Origin: Myxococcales bacterium
GTDB lineage: Bacteria > Myxococcota_A > Bradymonadia > UBA7976 > UBA1532
Assembly (NCBI GenBank): GCA_020633555.1
Contig: JACKDL010000016.1
Location: forward strand, 94,188 to 158,187
Direction: 5' to 3'
DNA length: 64,000 nucleotides
Both the position numbers and the translations under genes were made by a program. Under the pieces are notes generated by a model, which saw only the letters and a program-made list of their open reading frames with translations, made no database searches and was not told the DNA's origin. Below, piece by piece: positions 40,513 to 47,672 of the stretch (position 1 is the stretch's first letter; each line of letters begins with the position of its first letter).

Positions 40513-41084
40513 GCACGCTCTGGCTGCTGGGCTGGCTCCTGGCGGCGCCCACGCCGCCCGCTCCGGCCGCGCCCCCCGCAGCCGAGACCAACGCCCTGAC
40601 CGAGCGCCTCGAGGCCGCCGGGCAGGCCAAGGTGGGCCTGCCGGCCCCCTGGTTCGCGGGCTGGACCCCCGACGGGCGGGTGCTGAACCGCACCAAGGTG
40701 CTGGAGCAGCCGGGTAAGGCCCACGCGCTGGTGCTCTTCGCCACCTGGTGCAAGCCCTGCGAGGTGGGGCTGAAGGCGCTGGCCGCCCACCGCGCCGAGC
40801 TGGCGGCCGCGGGGCTCACGGTGACCCTGGTGGCCGTGGGGCAGCCCGCCGACGTGGTGGGCCCGTGGCTGGCCGACCGGGCGCTGGCCGACGTGCCCCT
40901 GCTCATCGACAAGTTCGGCGCCGCCAGCCAGGCGCTGGCGGGCCGCAGCGGCCCGGCGGCCGACGGCGAGCGCCTGGCGCTGCCGCGGACGGTGGTCCTG
41001 GCCCCCGACGGCACCGTGAAGGCCATCTTCGGCCGCGAGGGCCCCGACTACATCCAGGCCCTGCAGGCCACCGCGACCCCATGA
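40509..41084 (+). CDS. TlpA-like periplasmic thioredoxin
   Basis: A 191-residue exported thioredoxin. A hydrophobic Pro/Ala-rich N-terminus is the export signal. The redox motif is FATWCKPCEVGL (Cys81, Cys84), followed by a helix and by the cis-Pro region LPRTVVLAPDGTV. TlpA/ResA-type proteins reduce disulfides in the periplasm, for example for cytochrome c or copper-protein assembly. It is co-translated with the genes on both sides (GTGA and ATGA overlaps). Confidence 0.88.
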   Translation: MSTLWLLGWLLAAPTPPAPAAPPAAETNALTERLEAAGQAKVGLPAPWFAGWTPDGRVLNRTKVLEQPGKAHALVLFATWCKPCEVGLKALAAHRAELAAAGLTVTLVAVGQPADVVGPWLADRALADVPLLIDKFGAASQALAGRSGPAADGERLALPRTVVLAPDGTVKAIFGREGPDYIQALQATATP

Positions 41085-42088
41085 GCGACGGGCCGTCCCA
41101 GGCGCCTCCCAGCGGTGAGCCTGCCCCGCGCCCCTCGCGCGCCTCCGGCGTGCTGTGGCGGCTGAGCCTGGCCCTGGCGGCGGTGTCGCTGGCGGGCTTC
41201 GCCGAAGCGTGGTGGTGGGGCGTGGACGTCTTCAGCCACTTCCGGCCGCATTACGTGGCCGCCGCGGTGCTGCTGGCGCTGTACGCCGGCGTGGGGCGGG
41301 CCTGGCGCCCGCTGGCGCTGGCGGGAGGGCTGTGCCTCGTCAACGGCTGGCCGCTGTTGGGTCTGCTGGGCGCGGCCCCGGCGGCGCCGGCCGGCGGCGA
41401 GGCCCCCATCCGCCTCATCAGCCTGAACGTTCAGATGGACGCACCCCACGGCGCAACGCTGGCGTGGCTGCGATCCGCCGAGGCCGATCTGGTGGCCCTG
41501 CAAGAGGTGGACGCCGCGTGGATGGCCGGCGTCGCCGAGGTCGGCGCCCAGTGGCCGCACCGGGTGGCCCGCCCCCGCGACGACTTCATGGGCCTGGCCC
41601 TGCTCAGCCGCTGGCCCATCCTGGATCACGAGGCGCTGCGGGTGGGCGACGGCTACGCCGACGTCATGCTCTGGGCGCGGGTGGCCGCGCCGGGCGGGCC
41701 GCTGGACGTGGTGGTGGCCCACCCGCTGCCGCCCATGAACGACGCCCTGTGGCGGCAGCGCAACGGCGCCATCCAAGGCCTGGCCAGGCGGCTCGATCTC
41801 TTTGGCCCGCGGCTGGTGGTGGCCGGCGACTTCAACGCCGCCCCGTGGGCCGGCGCCCTGGCGCCGCTGCGGGAAGCCGGGTTGGTGCACGGGCGGGTGG
41901 GCCGTGGCCTGCAGCCGAGCTGGCCAGCGGGCTGGCCCATGCTGGGCGTGCCCATCGATCACGTCTTCGTGCGGGGGCTGATCGTGGTGGATCACCGCGT
42001 GGGCCCGGCGCTCGCCGGCGATCACCTGCCGGTGTGGGCGGCGCTCGTCCCCGTGCCCGGGCTTGCGGCGCAGGGGGGCGCTCAGTGA
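41081..42088 (+). CDS. Membrane-bound endonuclease/exonuclease/phosphatase-family protein
   Basis: A 335-residue protein. Three predicted membrane helices fill residues 25-105. The C-terminal catalytic domain has the family motifs LISLNVQM, ALQEVDAAW (metal Glu), VVAGDFNAAPW (Asp, Asn) and PIDHVFVRG (Asp-His). It resembles YafD-type proteins whose active site faces the periplasm. The reaction could be cleavage of phosphodiesters in DNA, RNA or lipids. It overlaps its neighbours by 4 bp on each side. Confidence 0.88.
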   Translation: MSDGPSQAPPSGEPAPRPSRASGVLWRLSLALAAVSLAGFAEAWWWGVDVFSHFRPHYVAAAVLLALYAGVGRAWRPLALAGGLCLVNGWPLLGLLGAAPAAPAGGEAPIRLISLNVQMDAPHGATLAWLRSAEADLVALQEVDAAWMAGVAEVGAQWPHRVARPRDDFMGLALLSRWPILDHEALRVGDGYADVMLWARVAAPGGPLDVVVAHPLPPMNDALWRQRNGAIQGLARRLDLFGPRLVVAGDFNAAPWAGALAPLREAGLVHGRVGRGLQPSWPAGWPMLGVPIDHVFVRGLIVVDHRVGPALAGDHLPVWAALVPVPGLAAQGGAQ

Positions 42089-42528
42089 CCATGCCGGCCA
42101 TGCTGACCCGTTTGATCACGACCGGCCCCCTTCCGCCCACGGCCCGCTGGCTGGGGCTCGCTGCGCTGCTGGTGGCCTCGCTGGCCAGCGGCTGCGCCCG
42201 CTCCCGCCTGGACGGTACCCAGGGCATCGACTGCGGCCCGGGGGGCCAGCGGGTCGTGGTGTCGTGGACGGCGCTGTGCGTCTACACCCAGGGCCTGCCC
42301 GAGGCCTGCCCCGAGGACCTGCCCTACGAGGTCACCGACGGCGAGGTGTTCTTCTGCGCGGGCGAGCCGTCACCGGCGGCCGCCCTCCTGGAGGCGGCCC
42401 GGGTGGCCGCCGCGGACGGGGGCGTGCCGCCCCCCAGCGACGACGCCCTGGTGGGCCGGCCCGCGTTTGATCTCGGCCCGCCCGACGCCCACTTCATCGA
42501 CGCTCGACCCTTCGACGCCAGCCCATGA
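42085..42528 (+). CDS. Small lipoprotein, unknown
   Basis: A 147-residue lipoprotein (LLVASLASGC). The GTG at 42085 overlaps the previous stop as GTGA; an ATG two codons later is the alternative start. The mature part has five more Cys, including QGIDCGPGG, LCVYTQ, EACPED and FFCAGE, and an Asp/Pro-rich tail, which suggests a small disulfide-stabilised domain. No family recognised. The stop overlaps the TerC start (ATGA). Confidence 0.75.
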   Translation: MTMPAMLTRLITTGPLPPTARWLGLAALLVASLASGCARSRLDGTQGIDCGPGGQRVVVSWTALCVYTQGLPEACPEDLPYEVTDGEVFFCAGEPSPAAALLEAARVAAADGGVPPPSDDALVGRPAFDLGPPDAHFIDARPFDASP

Positions 42529-43274
42529 TGGAACTGCTCAGCGATCCTCAAGCGTGGATCTCCCTGCTCGTGCTCACGGCCATGGAGATCGTCCTCGGCA
42601 TCGACAACATCGTCTTCATCACCATCCTCACCGGGCGGCTGCCCAAGGAGGATCAGCTCGGCGCCCGCCGGCTGGGCATCGGCGCCGCCCTCATCAGCCG
42701 GGTGCTGCTGCTCTTGAGCATCTCGTGGGTCATGCGGCTCACCGAGCCCTTCTTCGAGCTCTGGCGGCCCTGGAGCGGCAAGGATCTGATCCTGTTCGGC
42801 GGCGGCCTGTTCCTCATCTACAAGGCCACCACCGAGATCCACCACAACGTCAACCACCCCGAAGGGCACGACGAGGCCGACGAGGCCGGGCTGCCCGCGG
42901 TGCGGGTGAGCTTCAGCAAGATCATCTTTCAGATCATGCTGTTGGACGTGGTGTTCAGCCTGGACTCGGTGATCACCGCCGTGGGTATGGCCGATCACCT
43001 GCCGGTGATGGTGGCCGCCGTGCTCATCGCCGTGGGGATCATGCTGGTGTTCGCCGGCCCCGTGGGCGACTTCGTGCAGGAGAACCCCACCATCCGGGTG
43101 CTGGCCCTGTCGTTCCTGGTGCTCATCGGCGTGATGCTGCTCATCGAGGGCACGGGCGCCCACGTGGACAAGGGCTACATCTACGCCGCCATGGGCTTCT
43201 CGCTGGGGGTGGAGCTGCTGAACATGCGGCGCCGCAACCGGCTCACCCGTCTACCCCCACGGGAACCGGCTTGA
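42525..43274 (+). CDS. TerC-family integral membrane protein
   Basis: A 249-residue protein with about seven helices. The family motifs MEIVLGIDNIVFITILTGRL and LDVVFSLDSVITAVG contain the conserved acidic residues. TerC-type proteins (including Alx/YkoY) export manganese or help metalate exoenzymes during secretion. The operon here delivers a thioredoxin and an EEP hydrolase to the periplasm, which would fit metalation of exported enzymes; that link is inference. The last 32 bp overlap the convergent kinase-like gene. Confidence 0.88.
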   Translation: MMELLSDPQAWISLLVLTAMEIVLGIDNIVFITILTGRLPKEDQLGARRLGIGAALISRVLLLLSISWVMRLTEPFFELWRPWSGKDLILFGGGLFLIYKATTEIHHNVNHPEGHDEADEAGLPAVRVSFSKIIFQIMLLDVVFSLDSVITAVGMADHLPVMVAAVLIAVGIMLVFAGPVGDFVQENPTIRVLALSFLVLIGVMLLIEGTGAHVDKGYIYAAMGFSLGVELLNMRRRNRLTRLPPREPA

Positions 43275-44094
43275 TGGGCGCAGGATCCACGCCCAGCGCC
43301 CGCCAGGCCTGAGCCAGCGGCGCCGCGCGCCGCGCGCCGTCCAGCCCCTGGGCCCCTGCCAGCGCGTCGCTCACGGCGCCCTTGGCCGCCTCGATGGCCG
43401 GCAGCCAGGCCTGGCCCCGGGCCAGCCCCGCGAGCAGGTGCCCGGTGAGCGTGGCCTTGGCGCCGTGCAGCCCCTCGCCCTTCACCCGATCGGCCCCGAA
43501 CTCGGTGAAGTCCTGGCCGTCGTAGGCGAAGTCCACCGCGTGCCCCTCGGTGCGTCCGCCGCAGAGCAGCAGCGCCGGGCAGCCCAGGTCGAACAGGCGG
43601 CGGCCGCCCTCGCGCAGGGCGGCGCCGTCGGGGCACGGCCGCCCCGTGAGCAGCGCCACCTCGTCGGCGTCGAGCACCCAGCGCTGGGCGTGGGGGGCCA
43701 GCCGGCGGATGGCGTCGAGCATGGCGCGGGGGTGGCGCGGGGCGCCGTGGGCGTCGGCGAGGCCGGCGGCCAGCAGCCGGGGCGCCGTGGGCAGCACCTC
43801 GTCCAGCCGCTCGCGCAGGCCGTCGGCGGTCTCGGGCCGGCCGGGATCGCCCAGGCCCACGGCGTCCACGGGCCCGCCGATCGCGGCCTGTCCCAGCCCG
43901 TCGAACACCAGCCGGGCAGGCAGCGGGGTCAGCGGCCAGGTGGCGGTGGGCACCAGCGCGGCGGCCACCGCCTGCGCCGCCAGGGCCTCGAGCCGGGCGG
44001 TGGCGCCGCCCAGGCCGTGCAGGTGCACAGCGTCCACCAGGGCCACCCGCGCCCCGCGGGGGGTGGGGCGCTCGGTCAGTCCAGGCACGATCAT
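43243..44094 (-). CDS. ThiD-like (hydroxymethylpyrimidine kinase-type) protein with altered active site
   Basis: A 283-residue ribokinase-fold protein; the start overlaps the end of the barrel gene (ATGA). The layout follows ThiD: an N-terminal strand rich in VALVDAVHLHGLGGATA, the middle VLDADEVALLTGRPCP, and a late Gly-rich block GEGLHGAKATLTGHLLAGLA. The usual ThiD motif here is HGTGCTLSSA with a catalytic Cys; this protein reads HGAKATLTGH (residues 210-219), so that Cys is Ala. It may have lost kinase activity or changed substrate. The 3' end overlaps terC by 32 bp. Confidence 0.7.
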   Translation of the reverse strand: MIVPGLTERPTPRGARVALVDAVHLHGLGGATARLEALAAQAVAAALVPTATWPLTPLPARLVFDGLGQAAIGGPVDAVGLGDPGRPETADGLRERLDEVLPTAPRLLAAGLADAHGAPRHPRAMLDAIRRLAPHAQRWVLDADEVALLTGRPCPDGAALREGGRRLFDLGCPALLLCGGRTEGHAVDFAYDGQDFTEFGADRVKGEGLHGAKATLTGHLLAGLARGQAWLPAIEAAKGAVSDALAGAQGLDGARRAAPLAQAWRALGVDPAPIKPVPVGVDG

Positions 44095-44798
44095 GGGGCC
44101 TCCGGCTCGGCGAAGGGGTCGAAGGGGGGCGGCTGAGGCGGATCGGGCTCGTCGGCCGCCGAGGCGCCGGCGCGGCCGGCCCACTCGAAGTTCAGACGCA
44201 GCCCGGCGATCCAGGTGGTGTGGGTGGCCCCGCCCACGCGGGTCGCCTCGGCGCCCACGCGGAAGAGCGCCTCGCCGAACAGGTAGGGGCTCAGGTACCA
44301 GAGCAGGCCGAACCCCATCTCGACGCCGCCGGCCACCCGCCAGGCCAGGTCGCTCTGGTCACCGACGGGCCCGAGCGGCTCGCCGAGGAACAGCGGCCCG
44401 CCCTCGACGAACAGGCCCAGCGCGCCGTGGACGAAGTCGGGGCTCAGCGCCCGGGCGCGGATCCACAGCCCCAAGTCCAGGCGCAGGCTGTCGGCGGGGC
44501 GGGGCTGCTGGTCGCTCTCCAGGCTGAAGGCGCCCCCCAGGTAGCCACCCCAGGCCAGGCGGCCGTGGCCGTCCAGGTAGTCCAGGTAGCCCACGTGCAA
44601 GGCGAGGTTGGCCTCGGGGAGGGGGGGCTCGGTGCCGTCACCCAGGGGCTGCAGGCGCGAGTCGGCGCCCACGTCCAGGGTCCAGGCGCCCGTGAGCCGC
44701 GGGACCCACAGCAGCGTCTCGCCGCCCTGGATGGGTGACGGCTGGGCCCCCGCGACGCAGGCGGCGAGGAGCACGGCGGCGGGGGCGGCGGCGCGCAT
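44091..44798 (-). CDS. Predicted outer-membrane barrel protein
   Basis: A 235-residue exported protein with signal AAVLLAACVAGAQP. The rest alternates short hydrophobic strands with Gly/Asp turns (GRLAWGGYLGGAFSLES, DLAWRVAGGVEMGFGLLWYL and others), consistent with an eight-stranded barrel, and ends in a Pro/Asp-rich tail. It is coupled to the ThiD-like gene by a 4-bp overlap, which need not mean a shared function. No family recognised. Confidence 0.72.
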   Translation of the reverse strand: MRAAAPAAVLLAACVAGAQPSPIQGGETLLWVPRLTGAWTLDVGADSRLQPLGDGTEPPLPEANLALHVGYLDYLDGHGRLAWGGYLGGAFSLESDQQPRPADSLRLDLGLWIRARALSPDFVHGALGLFVEGGPLFLGEPLGPVGDQSDLAWRVAGGVEMGFGLLWYLSPYLFGEALFRVGAEATRVGGATHTTWIAGLRLNFEWAGRAGASAADEPDPPQPPPFDPFAEPEAP

Positions 44799-44840
44799 TT
44801 CGCTTCAATCGCCCGCCGCCTCGGTTTTTTCAACCTCGAC

Positions 44841-44858
44841 GGGGGCGCGGTCGCCCCC
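44841..44858. other. GC hairpin in the divergent intergenic region
   Basis: GGGGGCG (44841-44847) pairs with CGCCCCC (44852-44858) around CGGT, between the divergent barrel gene and the isocitrate dehydrogenase gene. It may be an operator or leader hairpin; nothing else is recognised in this 160-bp gap. Confidence 0.4.
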
Positions 44859-44958
44859 TGCTTTCAGGCTGGGGCTGATGAAGTGGCTCGATCATTCGAT
44901 GAGACCGGGCGTCGAGACGGCGCGTCGATCCGCCGCAACACCGCAAGGGAGGCGAGAC

Positions 44959-46410
44959 ATGGCGGCTGACGGGGCGACGCCCATCACGGTGGCCTGGGGC
45001 GATGGCATCGGTCCCGAGATCATGGGGGCCACGCTGAGCGTGCTCGAAGCGGCCGGGGCGCGGATCCGCCCCGAGTTCATCGAGGTGGGCGAGAAGGTCT
45101 ACCGCCGGGGCATCACCTCGGGCATCGAGCCGGGGGCCTGGGCGTCGCTGCGGCGCACGGGCGTGTTCCTCAAGGCGCCCATCACCACCCCGCAAGGCAA
45201 GGGGGTGAAGTCGCTGAACGTCACCATCCGCAAGACGCTGAGCCTGTTCGCCAACGTGCGGCCGGTGGTCACCTACGACCCCTTCGTGCCCAGCGGCCAC
45301 CCGGGCGTGGACCTGGTGATCGTGCGCGAGAACGAGGAGGACCTGTACGCGGGCATCGAGCACCGCCAGACGCCCGAGGTCTCCCAGTGCCTGAAGCTGG
45401 TCAGTGAGCCGGGCTGCGCGCGCATCGTGCGCTACGCCTTCGACCTGGCCCGGGCCCAGGGGCGCAAGCGCGTCACCTGCATGACCAAGGACAACATCAT
45501 GAAGGTCACCGATGGGCAGTTCCATCGGGCCTTCGACCGCATCAAGGCCGGCTACCCCGAGCTCGAGACCGATCACGCCATCATCGACATCGGCGCCGGC
45601 CGGATGGCGGCGTCTCCGGGCCGCTTCGACGTGGTGGTCACCGGCAACCTGTACGGCGACATCCTCTCGGACATCGCCGCCGAGATCTCGGGCTCGGTGG
45701 GGCTGTGCCCGTCGGCGAACATCGGCGAGCACTGCGCCATGTTCGAGGCCATCCACGGCTCGGCCCCCGACATCGCGGGGCAGGGGGTGGCCAACCCGTC
45801 GGGCCTGCTGCTGGCGGCGGTGATGATGCTGCGGCACATCGGCCAGGCCGACGTGGCCGACCGGGTGCACGACGCCTGGCTGAAGACCCTGGAGGACGGC
45901 CTGCACACGGCGGATCTGGCCCGCGCGGGCGTGACCGCCACCGTCTGCGACACGCAGACCTTCACCCAGGCCATCATCGCCCGGCTGGGCGAGCGCCCCA
46001 GCCAGCTCTGGCGCCGGGGGGGGGGCGGCCAGGTGGCCATCGCGCCTGCCCCCCGCGCCCCTCGGCCTCGGAAGGCCATGGTGGGCGTGGACGTGTTCCT
46101 GGACTGGGACGAGGGCGACCGGGACGCCGAGGTGCTGGGCCGGCGCCTGGCCCAGTGCGGGGCCCCCGGCCTGGCCCTGCAGATGATCACCAACCGCGGC
46201 GTGCTGGTGTGGCCCAACGGCCACCCCGAGACCTTCCGCACCGATCACTGGCGCTGCCGGTTCCACGCGCCGGCGGACCAGGCCATCGACCACGGCGATC
46301 TGCTGGCCCTGCTCGAGCGCGTGCGAGCCCACGGCTTCGACTTCATCAAGATCGAGACCCTGTGCACCTTCGACGGGCAGCCGGGCTACTCTCTGGGCCA
46401 AGGCCAATAG
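44959..46410 (+). CDS. icd: Isocitrate dehydrogenase (long C-terminal type)
   Basis: A 483-residue enzyme. Start 44959 has AAGGGAGG upstream. Residues 1-335 form the isocitrate/isopropylmalate dehydrogenase fold: VAWGDGIGPEIMG, RENEEDLYAGIEH, CMTKDNIMKVTDG, and FEAIHGSAPDIAGQGVANP. About 130 extra residues (VGVDVFLDWDEGDRDAE onward) form the C-terminal domain typical of the Rickettsia/Thermus-type NADP isocitrate dehydrogenase. It oxidises isocitrate to 2-oxoglutarate in the TCA cycle. No operon partner; the next gene starts 19 bp later. Confidence 0.88.
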   Translation: MAADGATPITVAWGDGIGPEIMGATLSVLEAAGARIRPEFIEVGEKVYRRGITSGIEPGAWASLRRTGVFLKAPITTPQGKGVKSLNVTIRKTLSLFANVRPVVTYDPFVPSGHPGVDLVIVRENEEDLYAGIEHRQTPEVSQCLKLVSEPGCARIVRYAFDLARAQGRKRVTCMTKDNIMKVTDGQFHRAFDRIKAGYPELETDHAIIDIGAGRMAASPGRFDVVVTGNLYGDILSDIAAEISGSVGLCPSANIGEHCAMFEAIHGSAPDIAGQGVANPSGLLLAAVMMLRHIGQADVADRVHDAWLKTLEDGLHTADLARAGVTATVCDTQTFTQAIIARLGERPSQLWRRGGGGQVAIAPAPRAPRPRKAMVGVDVFLDWDEGDRDAEVLGRRLAQCGAPGLALQMITNRGVLVWPNGHPETFRTDHWRCRFHAPADQAIDHGDLLALLERVRAHGFDFIKIETLCTFDGQPGYSLGQGQ

Positions 46411-46429
46411 ACCCGCACGAGGCAAGCCC

Positions 46430-47641
46430 ATGGGACGGCGCCTGATCGGCACGCTGGCGGTGGGGGCGGCGCTCGCCGTCACCGCCACCCTGACCCTGCA
46501 GTCCACCCCGGCCGGGGCGGCCTTGAAGCCCGTCATCGATGGCCCGGACACCGCCAAGCGGGCGCTGCCCGTGGTGCTGGTGCCGGTGACCGACGGCTTG
46601 CGGGGCCTCACCGACATCCAGACCCTGCCCGGGGCGGCGGGCACGCTGGTGGTGCTCACCCAGGCGGGGGTGGCGTGGCGGGTCGACGCCCTGCACGGCC
46701 GCAAGGTGAAGATCTTCGATGTGGACGTGCCCACCCGCTCCGAGCAGGGCCTGCTGGGGCTGGCGTTGCACCCCAACTACCTGAAGAACAAGCGCTTCTT
46801 TCTGAACTACAGCGTGCAGACGGACGCCGGGCGCTTCACCCGCGTGGCCGAGTGGCGCGGGGACCTGGCCGGCGACGCGCCGCCCACCGAGCACGCCGTA
46901 CTGCTCGAGGTGGCCCAGCCGTGGCCCAACCACAACGCGGGCCAGCTCCGCTTCGGCCCCGACGGCATGCTGTACGTGGGCTTCGGCGACGGCGGCGCGG
47001 CGAATGATCCCCAGGGCCACGGGCAGAACCTGCAGACCCTGTTGGGCGGCATGCTGCGCCTGGACGTGGATCACCCCGACGCCGGCAAGGCCTACGGGAT
47101 CCCCAAGGACAACCCCTTCGTGGGCCGCGCCGACGCCCGGCCCGAGCTGTGGGCCTGGGGGCTGCGCAACCCCTGGCGCTACGCCTTCGCCCCCGACGGG
47201 CGCCTGGTGGTGGGCGACGTGGGCCAGAACGCGTGGGAGGAGATCACCGTGGTGGGCCGCGGCGAGAACCACGGCTGGAACACCCGCGAGGCCGCCCACT
47301 GCTTCCCGCCGGACAGCGCCTGCGACGCCAAGGGCATGGTGGATCCGATCTACGAGTACCCCCACGGGCCGCTGGGCAGCTCCATCACCGGCGGCGTGGT
47401 GTACGGCGGCGCGCTGCTGAAGGGCCTGGCGGGCAAGTACGTGTTCGGGGACTTCGGCTCGGGGCGCCTGTGGGCCCTGGACCTGCCCGCGGCGGGCCAA
47501 CCCGCGGTGCCCACCGACAAGGCGTGGGCCCTGGGGCGCTTCGACCTGCAGCCCACCGCCTTCGGGCTCGACGACCAGGGCGAGCTGTATGTGGGCGACT
47601 ACGGCGCGGGGGTGCTGTACCGGGTGCGCCCGGCCCCCTGA
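46430..47641 (+). CDS. PQQ-dependent soluble sugar dehydrogenase-like protein
   Basis: A 403-residue exported protein with a signal peptide ending near STPAGAA. It has the six-bladed propeller motifs of soluble aldose dehydrogenases: SEQGLLGLALHPNYL, QPWPNHNAGQLRFGPDGMLY, GFGDGGAANDP, WAWGLRNPWRYAF, VGDVGQNAWEEI and ENHGWNTREA. Such enzymes oxidise sugars in the periplasm with PQQ. No PQQ biosynthesis genes are nearby. It may be co-transcribed with icd, as only 19 bp separate them. Confidence 0.88.
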   Translation: MGRRLIGTLAVGAALAVTATLTLQSTPAGAALKPVIDGPDTAKRALPVVLVPVTDGLRGLTDIQTLPGAAGTLVVLTQAGVAWRVDALHGRKVKIFDVDVPTRSEQGLLGLALHPNYLKNKRFFLNYSVQTDAGRFTRVAEWRGDLAGDAPPTEHAVLLEVAQPWPNHNAGQLRFGPDGMLYVGFGDGGAANDPQGHGQNLQTLLGGMLRLDVDHPDAGKAYGIPKDNPFVGRADARPELWAWGLRNPWRYAFAPDGRLVVGDVGQNAWEEITVVGRGENHGWNTREAAHCFPPDSACDAKGMVDPIYEYPHGPLGSSITGGVVYGGALLKGLAGKYVFGDFGSGRLWALDLPAAGQPAVPTDKAWALGRFDLQPTAFGLDDQGELYVGDYGAGVLYRVRPAP

Positions 47642-47659
47642 GCCCGGCTCGGGGCGTTT
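47633..47659 (+). terminator. Rho-independent-like terminator of the icd/sugar dehydrogenase unit
   Basis: GCCCC (47633-47637) pairs with GGGGC (47651-47655) with an inner GAGC/GCTC stem, followed by GTTT. It overlaps the stop codon and lies before the convergent gene ending at 47673. Confidence 0.5.
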
Positions 47660-47672
47660 GGGGGCCCGGGCC

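Noticed and set aside
42525..43274. Tellurium-resistance operon
   Set aside because: Only a TerC-family protein is present; no terA, terB, terD or terE homologues are nearby.
46430..47641. PQQ biosynthesis cluster
   Set aside because: Only a PQQ-type dehydrogenase is seen; no pqqA-F genes are nearby.
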